NCBI GenBank assembly: GCA_937927885.1
Contig: CALEZJ010000271.1
Coordinates: 1 to 10,818 of the forward strand
DNA length: 10,818 nucleotides
Reading direction: 5' to 3'
Source: an uncultured Paracoccaceae bacterium
Lineage (GTDB): Bacteria > Pseudomonadota > Alphaproteobacteria > Rhodobacterales > Rhodobacteraceae
The notes beneath the pieces are model-generated. The model made no database searches and was not told the origin of the DNA. It saw nothing but the letters and a program-made list of their open reading frames with translations. Shown here piece by piece: positions 1 to 6,324 of the stretch. Each line of letters opens with the position of its first letter. Positions within the stretch are counted from its first letter, which is position 1. Both the position numbers and the translations under genes were made by a program.

Positions 1-1
1 G

Positions 2-856
2 CTCGCCAGCACCGCCCCGGCTGAGGCTGCCCCGGATGAAGGCCCCGAGGACAGCCCGACCAGCGAATCGGCCGTGGCGGGGACCGAAGTCATCTATGAC
101 GACACGCCGCGCGCGGATCCCGCGTTGTCGCGCTTCCGTCCGATGCCGCGGAGCGAACGGGTCAGGCAGATCGGGGAACAGACCGCCCCGGCGCCTGACG
201 ACCAGACCGGTCTTTCGCCCGCGCCGCTGGGCGACCCCGAGGCCGAGACCGCGCTTGCCGCGGCCCAGCCCGACGAAGCCCTTGACCAGACGGCCGAAAC
301 CCCTCCTCCCGGAGGGGTTTCGCTTGCCGCCCTGCGCCCGCAGCGCCGTCCCACCGACCTTGCGGTCCCCGCGGCCGAGCCCGCCGCCCCGGGCATCGAT
401 CTGGCCGGCGCCACCGCCGAGGCGGTCGCCCAGTCGCCGATCCCCGGCGCGCGGCCCAGCAATGTCGAGGAACGGGCGCGCCAATTGCTGGCGGCTGCGG
501 CTGCCCAGCCCGCCGCCGCGCCTGCACCGCAGGGCGCCGCTGGCGCGCGCAGTGTCGAGGACGAGGACGAGGAGGGCGAGACCGCCTCGTCGGCCACCGG
601 GCCGTCGATCCCCAGTTCGGCCTCGGTCGCCCGTCAGGCCACCGAAACCGGCGCCCTGCGGCTGAACCAGATCAACCTGATCGGGGTTTTCGGCGCGCCC
701 AACGACCGCCGCGCGCTGGTGCGGCTGTCCAGCGGACGGGTGGTGCGGGTGCAGGTCGGCGACCGGCTCGACGGCGGGCAGGTTTCGGCGATCGGCGAGA
801 GCGAATTGCGCTATACCAGCGGCGGGCGCAACGAGGTGCTGCGCATCGGCGGCTGA
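2..856 (+). CDS. PilP-like C-terminal domain protein (5'-truncated)
   Basis: The frame is open from the window edge to the TGA at 854-856, so the true start probably lies upstream. A GTG at 74 is possible but nothing supports it. About 284 residues are visible. The first ~215 are low complexity: Ala/Pro/Glu-rich, with a PPPGGVSLAALRP motif near residues 101-113 and a very acidic run (VEDEDEEGE) near residue 185. The last ~65 residues are compact, starting around LNQINLIGVFG and running through RRALVRLSSGRVVRVQVGDRLDGG to a short beta-rich end. This matches the small beta domain of PilP-like proteins, which in type IV pilus systems is a periplasmic part of the inner-membrane assembly complex. 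In Rhodobacterales such proteins are often long and not tied to a pilus operon. No pilus gene is visible next to it, so the pilus role is not established. The domain call is fairly firm; the function is inference. Confidence 0.72.
   Translation, partial: LASTAPAEAAPDEGPEDSPTSESAVAGTEVIYDDTPRADPALSRFRPMPRSERVRQIGEQTAPAPDDQTGLSPAPLGDPEAETALAAAQPDEALDQTAETPPPGGVSLAALRPQRRPTDLAVPAAEPAAPGIDLAGATAEAVAQSPIPGARPSNVEERARQLLAAAAAQPAAAPAPQGAAGARSVEDEDEEGETASSATGPSIPSSASVARQATETGALRLNQINLIGVFGAPNDRRALVRLSSGRVVRVQVGDRLDGGQVSAIGESELRYTSGGRNEVLRIGG
295..322. repeat. Perfect 12-bp inverted repeat, terminator-like hairpin
   Basis: The left arm CGAAACCCCTCC (295-306) and right arm GGAGGGGTTTCG (311-322) are exact reverse complements around a 4-base loop (TCCC). 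On the plus strand the G-rich arm is followed by TTTCGCTT, so the RNA would look like an intrinsic terminator with a poor U tract. It lies inside the coding frame of the PilP-like gene, in a stretch encoding ETPPPGGVS, so codon needs explain part of the composition. The role is unknown. Confidence 0.6.
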
Positions 857-1242
857 CCCCGCCGACGCGCGCCTTTCAACGTGCCCTCTTGCGAGCCTAT
901 CGAGACCCAAACCACGCCACTGTCGTAGCGCCCAACCACTGGCACGGTGTCCCCGCAAGGGCCCTTGCAGAACACCTTGTTGACAACTTTCAGGCGCACG
1001 CTGTCGCGCAAGCCGAACCGGCGCCTCGCATTCCAGATCGACATTGACCGACACCGCCTTTGCGGCGAACACCGGGTTTGCGTTGATCTTGCCCCGCCAC
1101 GCTTATAGCCTGACCTTGCCGGGCGTGCTTTCCAGTGCCGACCTCCGCGATTTCGTTGCGTGCCCGTCAGGAACACCGACCCCTGAACGCCCGGCAGCGT
1201 TTCCATCAAACGCGGACTTTCCCCGCACACTCGCTTGACCAC
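811..1242 (-). pseudogene. Broken gene remnant of unknown family
   Basis: This lies in the gap between the PilP-like gene and metF. On the minus strand, protein-like sequence appears in pieces that change frame. One piece (about 1200-1160) reads METLPGVQGSVFLTGTQRNR. A second, in another frame (about 1145-1025), reads SALESTPGKVRL, then a TAA stop at 1103-1105, then WRGKINANPVF and VDLECEA. A third (about 1020-880), back in the first frame, contains LRDSVRLKVVNKVFCKGPCG and VPVVGRYDSGVVWVSIG. Codon use differs from the neighbours (AAA, GTT, AGT, ATA, TTG are common), which hints at foreign origin. The first frame stays open across the whole span, so a 143-residue protein is formally possible, but its middle part reads as out-of-frame Arg/Ser-rich sequence. 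The frame ends at 811 inside the PilP-like gene on the other strand, so the original C-terminus may be lost. Two Cys pairs suggest an exported protein. I cannot name the family. Confidence 0.4.
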
Positions 1243-1257
1243 CCCTGCCGCGTCGGG
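857..1257. other. Gene-free gap between PilP-like gene and metF
   Basis: These 401 bases separate a plus-strand gene from the end of minus-strand metF, so transcription converges here. Apart from the broken minus-strand remnant described separately, I see no intact gene, tRNA or repeat. A very short hairpin at 1212-1226 could end metF transcription but is too weak to call. Confidence 0.6.
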
Positions 1258-2127
1258 TCAGGCCACCTTTTGCAGCGCGACTGTCGGCACCACCCCCAGC
1301 GCGTGGCAGACATCGCGCGTCAGGCTGGCCCGGTTCAGCGTGTAGAAATGCAGCGCGGGCACGCCCTCGGACAGCAGCGTGTCGCAAAGTTCGGTGCAAA
1401 GCGCCGTCGCCAGCAGCGTGCTGCGGCCGTCGCGCTCGGCCTTCTCGAAGGCTTCGTCCAGCCAGGCGGGCACGCTGGCGCCGGTGGCCAGGGCAAAGCG
1501 GCGGATGCCGGACCAGTTCTCGATCGGGATGATCCCGGGCACGATGCGCGCGGCGTCGATCCCGGCGCGGTCGGCGGCGTCGCGAAAGCGCAGGAAGGTT
1601 TCGGCCTCGAAGAAGAACTGGGTGATCGCCGAATCGGCGCCGGCGTCGAACTTGCGTTTCAGCCAGTCGATATCGGCCCCGGCATGGGTGGATTCGGGGT
1701 GCGGCTCGGGGTAGGCGCCGACGCGGATGGTGAAATCGCCGGTTTTCTTCAGCGCCGAAATCAGCTCGACCGAACTGGCGAACCCGTCGGCGCGCGGGGC
1801 AAAGCGACCCTGGCCCTTGGGCGGATCGCCGCGCAGCGCGACGATCTCGCGCACCCCGGCCGCGGCATAGGCGCGGGCGATGTCCAGCGTTTCCGCGCGG
1901 CTGGCATCGACGCAGGTCAGATGCGCCGCCACATTCAGCCCAAAGGCCGCGCCGATCGTGGTGACCGCCTCGTGCGTCAGTTGCCGGGTGGTGCCGCCGG
2001 CGCCATAGGTGACCGACACGAACTCGGGCCGCAGGGGGGCCAGCATGCGCACCGTCTCCCACAGCCGGAAGCTGGCATCCAGCGTCTTGGGCGGGAAGAA
2101 TTCGAACGAGATGCGCGGTGCGGTCAT
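1258..2127 (-). CDS. metF: 5,10-methylenetetrahydrofolate reductase
   Basis: MetF is a cytoplasmic FAD enzyme that reduces 5,10-methylenetetrahydrofolate to 5-methyltetrahydrofolate, the methyl donor for methionine synthase. The 289-residue length fits the bacterial family (about 290-300). The N-terminal SFEFFPPKT carries the conserved catalytic Glu (E9, equivalent to E28 in E. coli). SVTYGAGGTTR (residues 38-48), AAHLTCVDAS (67-76), ALRGDPPKGQG with the flavin-tuning Asp (D101), YPEPHPES and QFFFEAE follow in the usual TIM-barrel order. The start is fixed by a good Shine-Dalgarno sequence AGGAG (complement of 2134-2138) six bases upstream and by the family N-terminus. The gene is divergent from metR, and the shared 90-bp region carries a MetR-type box about 50 bp from this start, so homocysteine-responsive activation by MetR is likely. 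Nothing looks damaged. Confidence 0.97.
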   Translation of the reverse strand: MTAPRISFEFFPPKTLDASFRLWETVRMLAPLRPEFVSVTYGAGGTTRQLTHEAVTTIGAAFGLNVAAHLTCVDASRAETLDIARAYAAAGVREIVALRGDPPKGQGRFAPRADGFASSVELISALKKTGDFTIRVGAYPEPHPESTHAGADIDWLKRKFDAGADSAITQFFFEAETFLRFRDAADRAGIDAARIVPGIIPIENWSGIRRFALATGASVPAWLDEAFEKAERDGRSTLLATALCTELCDTLLSEGVPALHFYTLNRASLTRDVCHALGVVPTVALQKVA

Positions 2128-2170
2128 GGGAGGCTCCTGTGTTGTGCCCCTTGTTGCACGCGCAGCAATG

Positions 2171-2183
2171 TGAGACAAATTCA
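2171..2183. promoter_or_regulatory. Candidate MetR binding site
   Basis: TGAGACAAATTCA matches seven of the eight fixed bases of the MetR box known from enterobacteria (TGAA-N5-TTCA). It sits centrally in the metF/metR intergenic region, about 41 bp from the metR start and 50 bp from the metF start. That is where a LysR-type regulator controlling both directions would bind. On the metF strand it overlaps TTGTCT, a possible -35 element. The match is seen directly; binding is inferred. Confidence 0.5.
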
Positions 2184-2200
2184 TTGTTTTCATCATCTGC

Positions 2201-2211
2201 ATGAGGTTCAT
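2201..2211. promoter_or_regulatory. Short palindrome over metR leader
   Basis: ATGA-GGT-TCAT is an 11-base interrupted palindrome, with TGC and GCA flanking it almost symmetrically. It includes the only Shine-Dalgarno-like bases of metR (GAGG, 2203-2206) and begins 17 bases before the metR start. A second MetR contact for autoregulation is possible. At this length chance is also possible. Confidence 0.3.
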
Positions 2212-2217
2212 CGCATA

Positions 2218-3123
2218 ATGTATCTGGAGCTTCGTCACCTGCGCACGATCCGCGCCATCCATCAGGCCGGCGGGGTGCAACGCGCGGCGGATGTCCTGAA
2301 CATCACGCAATCGGCGCTGAGCCATCAGTTGAAAGGGCTCGAGGATCAATGCGGCGTCGAGCTTTTCGTGCGCAAGGCCAAGCCCTTGCGCCTGTCGGCG
2401 GCGGGGATGCGGCTGCTCAGGCTGGCCGACGAGGTTCTGCCACGGGTCGAATCGCTGGAGGACGAGTTCCGCGCGCTGATCGCGGGCAAGACCGGGCGCC
2501 TGCATATCGCCATCGAATGCCACGCCTGTTTCGAATGGCTGTTTCCGGTGCTGGAGCGCTTTCGCCACGCCTGGCCCGATGTGGACGTGGACATCCGCCC
2601 GGGTCTGGCGTTCAGCGCGCTGACGGCGCTGGACCGCGAGGAGGTGGATCTGGTGATCTCGTCTGACCCCGAGGATCTGCCGGGCCTGACCTTTACCCCG
2701 CTCTTCGATTATGAGCCCCGGTTCATTGCCGCTGCCAACAGCCCCTTTGCGGGCAGGACGCATGTCGAGGCCGAGGATTTCCGCGATCAGGTGCTGATCA
2801 CCTATCCGATGGACCGCACGCGGCTGGATGTGTTCACGGGCCTGCTGAACCCCGCAAGGGTCGAACCCCGCGCCGTGCGGCAGGTGGAACTGACGGCGGT
2901 GATTCTGCTTCTGGTCGCTTCGGGGCGCGGCGTGTCGGTGCTGCCCGACTGGGTGCTGCGCGAGGTGAAGACCTCGTCCGAGTATGTCACCCTGCCGGTG
3001 ACGGCGGGGGGGCTGACCAAGCGCCTTTATGCGGCGACCCGGTCCGAGGAAACCACCGTGCCCTTCATGGCGCATTTCCTCAGGCTGGCGCGCACCGAAC
3101 CGGTGAAACTGCAACGCGGCTGA
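2218..3123 (+). CDS. metR: LysR-family methionine regulator MetR
   Basis: This is a 301-residue LysR-type DNA-binding regulator. The winged helix-turn-helix covers residues ~1-65, with GGVQRAADVLNITQSALSHQ as the recognition part and ELFVRKAKPLRLSAAG as the wing. The effector domain opens with IECHACFEWLFPVLERF (I99, E100, C101, H102), close to the IECHSC segment of E. coli MetR, and continues with SDPEDLPGLTFTPLFDYE, ITYPMDRTRLDVF and SGRGVSVLPDWVL. These MetR-specific segments, together with divergence from metF, make the call firm. In enterobacteria MetR uses homocysteine as coactivator and controls metE, metF and other genes; the same logic is likely here. The start is set by the helix-turn-helix N-terminus (YLELRHLRTI). 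Its ribosome binding site is weak (GAGG, 11 bases upstream), which suits a low-abundance regulator. Confidence 0.95.
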   Translation: MYLELRHLRTIRAIHQAGGVQRAADVLNITQSALSHQLKGLEDQCGVELFVRKAKPLRLSAAGMRLLRLADEVLPRVESLEDEFRALIAGKTGRLHIAIECHACFEWLFPVLERFRHAWPDVDVDIRPGLAFSALTALDREEVDLVISSDPEDLPGLTFTPLFDYEPRFIAAANSPFAGRTHVEAEDFRDQVLITYPMDRTRLDVFTGLLNPARVEPRAVRQVELTAVILLLVASGRGVSVLPDWVLREVKTSSEYVTLPVTAGGLTKRLYAATRSEETTVPFMAHFLRLARTEPVKLQRG

Positions 3124-3190
3124 CGCGCAGGACATTGACCGAATCGTCAGACAGGCGCAGGCTGGCCGTGGAATGCCCATCTTCTCAATA

Positions 3191-3205
3191 TGTTACAAGA
3201 TAACA
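3191..3205. promoter_or_regulatory. Operator-like palindrome before the cyclase gene
   Basis: TGTTA-CAAGA-TAACA is an exact inverted repeat in an AT-rich patch (about 3181-3206) that stands out from the surrounding GC-rich DNA. It ends 14 bases before the chosen start of the cyclase gene and directly precedes its Shine-Dalgarno sequence (GGGGGA, 3208-3213). Position and symmetry suggest a repressor site for the two-gene unit. No regulator gene for it is visible unless MetR or a distant protein is responsible. Confidence 0.4.
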
Positions 3206-3219
3206 ACGGGGGAATGACC

Positions 3220-4038
3220 ATGTGCCATGTCTGTGTGATGGAATCCGTCAAGTCGCGCATGCTGGGGCGGCGCGATCTGTTTCGCGGGGCGCTGGGCCTT
3301 GCCGCCGCCGCCGCGACAGTCGGCGCTGCGACCCGTCCGGCGCTGGCGCAGGGCGCGGGCGGGGTGGCCGACATGACCCACACGCTGCACCCGGATTTTC
3401 CGACGTTCTTCGGCCAGCAGCAGTTCTTCGAGGAACAGATTTACAATTTTGCCGAACACTCCTTTAACCTCAAGGAGTTCCGCGTCAATGAACACACCGG
3501 CACCCATGTCGACGCGCCGCTGCATTTTTCCGCCGATGGCCAGTCGGTTGACGAAATCCCGGTGGAACGGCTGATCGTGCCGCTGGCGGTCATCGACATC
3601 CGCGCCAAGGCCGCCGACAACGCGGATGCGCAGGTTACCCCCGACGATATCGCCGCCTGGATCGCCACCCATGGCCCGCTGCCCGAAGGCTGCTGCGTGG
3701 CGATGCTGTCGGGCTGGGGGGCGCATGTGAACGACGCGATGTTCCGCAACGCCGACGCGGCCGGGACGATGCATTTCCCGGGGTTCCACGTCGAGACCGC
3801 GCAGATGCTGATGAGCGAGGGGGATGTGGCCGGGATCGCGGTCGACACGCTGTCGCTGGATTACGGCATGTCGCCCGATTTCGCCACGCATTACGCCTGG
3901 TTGCCGTCGAACCGCTGGGGGATCGAATGTATCGCCAACCTTGACCAGGTGCCCGCCAGCGGCGCCACGCTGGTCGTGGGCGCGCCCAAGCACCGGGGCG
4001 GCACGGGTGGCCCGGCGCGCATCTTCACGCTGTTCTGA
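3220..4038 (+). CDS. Tat-exported cyclase-family metal hydrolase
   Basis: A 272-residue member of the cyclase / kynurenine formamidase / isatin hydrolase superfamily. The signature HTGTHVDAPLH (residues 92-102) supplies the His/Asp metal ligands, usually for Mn or Zn. Further family segments are ERLIVPLAVIDI, VAMLSGWGAH, FPGFHVETAQML, GIAVDTLSLDYG and the C-terminal GGTGGPARIF. Family members open amide or ring bonds in small molecules. The substrate here cannot be read from sequence. Residues 15-43 form a twin-arginine signal (LGRRDLFRG, then an Ala-rich hydrophobic stretch ending ALA before QG), so the enzyme should be folded in the cytoplasm and exported to the periplasm. Ahead of the signal lies an odd MCHVCVMESVK segment with a CxxC pair. 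ATG 3220 is preferred over ATG 3190 or 3214 because GGGGGA (3208-3213) is six bases before it. The gene overlaps the next one by one base, indicating translational coupling. Confidence 0.88.
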   Translation: MCHVCVMESVKSRMLGRRDLFRGALGLAAAAATVGAATRPALAQGAGGVADMTHTLHPDFPTFFGQQQFFEEQIYNFAEHSFNLKEFRVNEHTGTHVDAPLHFSADGQSVDEIPVERLIVPLAVIDIRAKAADNADAQVTPDDIAAWIATHGPLPEGCCVAMLSGWGAHVNDAMFRNADAAGTMHFPGFHVETAQMLMSEGDVAGIAVDTLSLDYGMSPDFATHYAWLPSNRWGIECIANLDQVPASGATLVVGAPKHRGGTGGPARIFTLF

Positions 4039-4433
4039 TGGCCAGCGTTCCCCTGCTTTCCGACGAGGCGGCCGGGCCCGAGGCCCGCGCCGTCTTTGAC
4101 GACATCCGCGCCAAGCGGCAGACCGAGTATGTCAACAATTTCTGGCGCGCTTTGGCCAATGACCCGCCGCTGTTGGCGGCGACCTGGGAGAGGCTCCAGC
4201 AGGTGATGGGACCGGGCGCGCTGGACCCTCTGGTCAAGGAGATGCTCTATATCGCGGTGTCGGTGGCGAACGGGTGCAGCTATTGCGTGCATTCCCACAC
4301 CGCCGCCGCCCGCGCCAAGGGCCTGACGCCGCAGATGCATGGCGAATTGATGGCGGTGATCGCCATGGCCAGCCAGACCAATGCGCTGGCCACGGCCATG
4401 CAGGTCGAGGTGGACGCGCGCTTTACCGTCTGA
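4038..4433 (+). CDS. AhpD-like carboxymuconolactone decarboxylase family protein
   Basis: A 131-residue helical protein of the carboxymuconolactone decarboxylase / AhpD fold, with no signal peptide, so cytoplasmic. The redox-type motif is E68 ... C80-S-Y-C83-V-H-S-H87. The spacing of Glu, two Cys and His matches that of M. tuberculosis AhpD (E118, C130, C133, H137), but the AhpD His between the cysteines is Tyr82 here. This suggests a thiol-active peroxidase or disulfide reductase more than a true decarboxylase. The substrate is unknown. Its ATG overlaps the TGA of the cyclase gene (TGATG) and no separate Shine-Dalgarno sequence is seen, so translation probably depends on the upstream gene and the two products are likely to share a pathway. 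Confidence 0.85.
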   Translation: MASVPLLSDEAAGPEARAVFDDIRAKRQTEYVNNFWRALANDPPLLAATWERLQQVMGPGALDPLVKEMLYIAVSVANGCSYCVHSHTAAARAKGLTPQMHGELMAVIAMASQTNALATAMQVEVDARFTV

Positions 4434-4506
4434 GCGCGCGGCCCCTTGGCGCTTTCCCTCGCCCGTCAAGCTGCTATGTATCGGCAAAACGCGTGATGGG
4501 GCGCCG

Positions 4507-6165
4507 ATGAGCCAGAGTTTTCGCCTGACCCTTGCCCAGTTGAATCCGGTTGTCGGCGATCTGGTCGGCAATGCCGCGCAGGCGCGTCGGGCCTGGGAGG
4601 AGGCGCGCGGGGCAGGGGCCGACATGCTGGCGCTGACCGAAATGGTCATCACCGGCTATCAGACGCAGGATCTGGTGATGAAACCGGCCTTTGCGCGCGA
4701 TGCGATGGCGGCGGTTCAGGCGCTGGCGAAGGATTGTGCCGAGGGGCCGGCCATCGGTCTTGGCGGGCCGTTCCTGGACGCAGGCAGGCTGTTCAACGCC
4801 TATTACATCCTTCAAGGCGGTCGCATCGCCGCCGTGATCCGCAAGCACCATCTGCCCAACGATCATGTGTTCGACGAACAGCGCCTGTTTACCGCCGCCG
4901 ATATCAGCGGGCCGTATCGGGTGGGACCGCTGATCATCGGCACGCCGATCTGCGAGGATGCCTGGCACGAGGACGTGGCCGAGGCGCAGGCGGAATCGGG
5001 GGCGCAAATCCTGCTGGTGCCCAATGGCTCGCCCTATTCGCGCGGGCGGCATGACACGCGGATGGGCCATATGGTGGCGCGCGTCGTGGAAACCGGGCTG
5101 CCGCTGGTCTATCTGAACATGGTGGGCGGGCAGGACGATCAGGTGTTTGACGGCACCTCGTTCGTGCTGAACCCCGGCGGGCATCTGACGCACCTTTTGC
5201 CCGGGTTCACCGAGGCGCTGGTGCATGTCGATTTCACCGAGACGCCCGAAGGCTGGCGCGCGCTGCCCGGCGACAAGGCTCCGTTGCCGGACGATTTCGA
5301 GCGCGATTATCACGCCATGGTCACCGGCACGCGCGATTACCTGACGAAATCGGGGTTCCGCCGGGCGCTGCTGGGCCTGTCGGGCGGGATCGATTCGGCG
5401 CTGGTCGCGGCGATTGCGGCGGATGCGTTGGGACCCGGGAACGTGCATTGCGTGATGCTGCCGTCGGAATACACGTCGACCCATTCGCTGGAGGATGCCG
5501 CGTCGGTGGCGCGCGCGCTGGGTTGCCGACTGGATACGGTGTCGATCGACGGCCCGCGCGCGGCGGTCACGGATGCGCTGGCGCCGCTGTTCGCGGGTCT
5601 TGCGGCGGACGTGACCGAGGAAAACATCCAGTCGCGGCTGCGCGGCCTGTTGCTGATGGCGATCTCGAACAAGACCGGCGCCATGCTGCTGACAACGGGC
5701 AACAAATCCGAGGTCGCGGTGGGTTACGCCACGATCTATGGCGACATGAACGGCGGCTATAACCCGATCAAGGATCTCTACAAGACGCGGGTGTTTGAAA
5801 CCTGCCGCTGGCGCAACCTGAACCACCGGCCCTGGATGCAGGGGCCCGCGGGCGTGGTGATCCCACCCCGGGTGATCGACAAACCCCCCTCGGCCGAATT
5901 GCGCCCGGACCAGAAGGACGAGGACAGCCTGCCGCCCTATGCCGTCCTGGACGCGATCCTGGAAGGGCTGGTCGAGCGCGACGCCTCGGTCGCCGATCTG
6001 GTCGCCGAAGGGTTCGAACGCGCCACCGTCAAGCGGGTCGAGCACCTCTTGAACCTCTCGGAATGGAAGCGGTTCCAGTCCGCGCCCGGCACAAGGCTGA
6101 CCACGCGCGCCTTCTGGCTGGACCGGCGCTATCCCATGGTCAACCGCTGGCGCGACCCGTCCTGA
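4507..6165 (+). CDS. nadE: Glutamine-dependent NAD+ synthetase
   Basis: This cytoplasmic two-domain enzyme performs the last step of NAD synthesis, amidating nicotinate adenine dinucleotide with ATP and ammonia taken from glutamine. Residues ~1-265 are a nitrilase-type glutaminase with the complete triad E45 (LALTEMVITGY), K113 (VIRKHHLPN) and C149 (PICEDAW). Residues ~285-552 are the synthetase domain with the PP-loop SGGIDS (292-297), the TGNKSE segment, YGDMNGGYNPIKDLYKT, and the DKPPSAELRPDQKDEDSLP region. The 552-residue length suits the bacterial fused form (about 540-575). ATG 4507 is chosen because the glutaminase N-terminus (FRLTLAQLNPVVGD) follows at once; the upstream GGGG (about 4498-4501) is only a modest ribosome binding site. 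The frame is open further upstream but that part is non-homologous. A 73-bp gap separates it from the AhpD-like gene, so an own promoter or read-through are both possible. Confidence 0.97.
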   Translation: MSQSFRLTLAQLNPVVGDLVGNAAQARRAWEEARGAGADMLALTEMVITGYQTQDLVMKPAFARDAMAAVQALAKDCAEGPAIGLGGPFLDAGRLFNAYYILQGGRIAAVIRKHHLPNDHVFDEQRLFTAADISGPYRVGPLIIGTPICEDAWHEDVAEAQAESGAQILLVPNGSPYSRGRHDTRMGHMVARVVETGLPLVYLNMVGGQDDQVFDGTSFVLNPGGHLTHLLPGFTEALVHVDFTETPEGWRALPGDKAPLPDDFERDYHAMVTGTRDYLTKSGFRRALLGLSGGIDSALVAAIAADALGPGNVHCVMLPSEYTSTHSLEDAASVARALGCRLDTVSIDGPRAAVTDALAPLFAGLAADVTEENIQSRLRGLLLMAISNKTGAMLLTTGNKSEVAVGYATIYGDMNGGYNPIKDLYKTRVFETCRWRNLNHRPWMQGPAGVVIPPRVIDKPPSAELRPDQKDEDSLPPYAVLDAILEGLVERDASVADLVAEGFERATVKRVEHLLNLSEWKRFQSAPGTRLTTRAFWLDRRYPMVNRWRDPS

Positions 6166-6168
6166 CCG

Positions 6169-6186
6169 CTGCCCCTTCGGCAGTTT
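6169..6186 (+). terminator. Weak candidate terminator after nadE
   Basis: CTGCC-CCTTC-GGCAG followed by TTT lies four bases after the nadE stop. The five-base GC stem and short T run are marginal, but the place is right and the next gene starts about 140 bases on. Confidence 0.3.
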
Positions 6187-6324
6187 GATGCGCGCAAGGG
6201 CCTGTGGTGCCAGCAGCGGGCTTTTCTTGGCGGGCAACTGCGGTTATCCTTGCCGCAAAACCCCCTTTCGCAGGGGAAGAACAAGCCTGCGGGCCGTGGC
6301 CACGCAGCGGCGTACGAGGGCAGT

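Noticed and set aside
1212..1226. Short hairpin downstream of metF that might be its terminator
   Set aside because: Only four GC pairs plus a wobble pair, followed by GTTTG on the minus strand. Too weak to call.
1044..1238. Plus-strand 64-residue open frame in the PilP-like/metF gap
   Set aside because: No ribosome binding site, no recognisable motif, and the opposite strand carries the more protein-like sequence.
1135..2217. Long plus-strand frame running through metF into metR
   Set aside because: It is antisense to metF, rich in Arg/Gly, and only becomes protein-like at the metR start.
2214..2219. CATAAT, a five-of-six match to a -10 box, just at the metR start
   Set aside because: It overlaps the metR ATG (2218). 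Transcription would begin inside the gene, and the helix-turn-helix needs that start, so it cannot be the metR promoter.
4446..4480. TTGGCG and TATGTA as a promoter for nadE
   Set aside because: The spacing (23 bases) is too long for a sigma-70 promoter and no better-spaced -35 is present.
6295..6304. Ten-base palindrome CGTGGCCACG before the SPOR gene
   Set aside because: Short, GC-rich palindromes are expected by chance at this composition and nothing else supports a site.
6250..6324. Upstream in-frame start giving the SPOR protein 25 more residues
   Set aside because: The extension would bury the lipoprotein signal; ATG 6325 has GAGGG at good spacing directly before the signal peptide.
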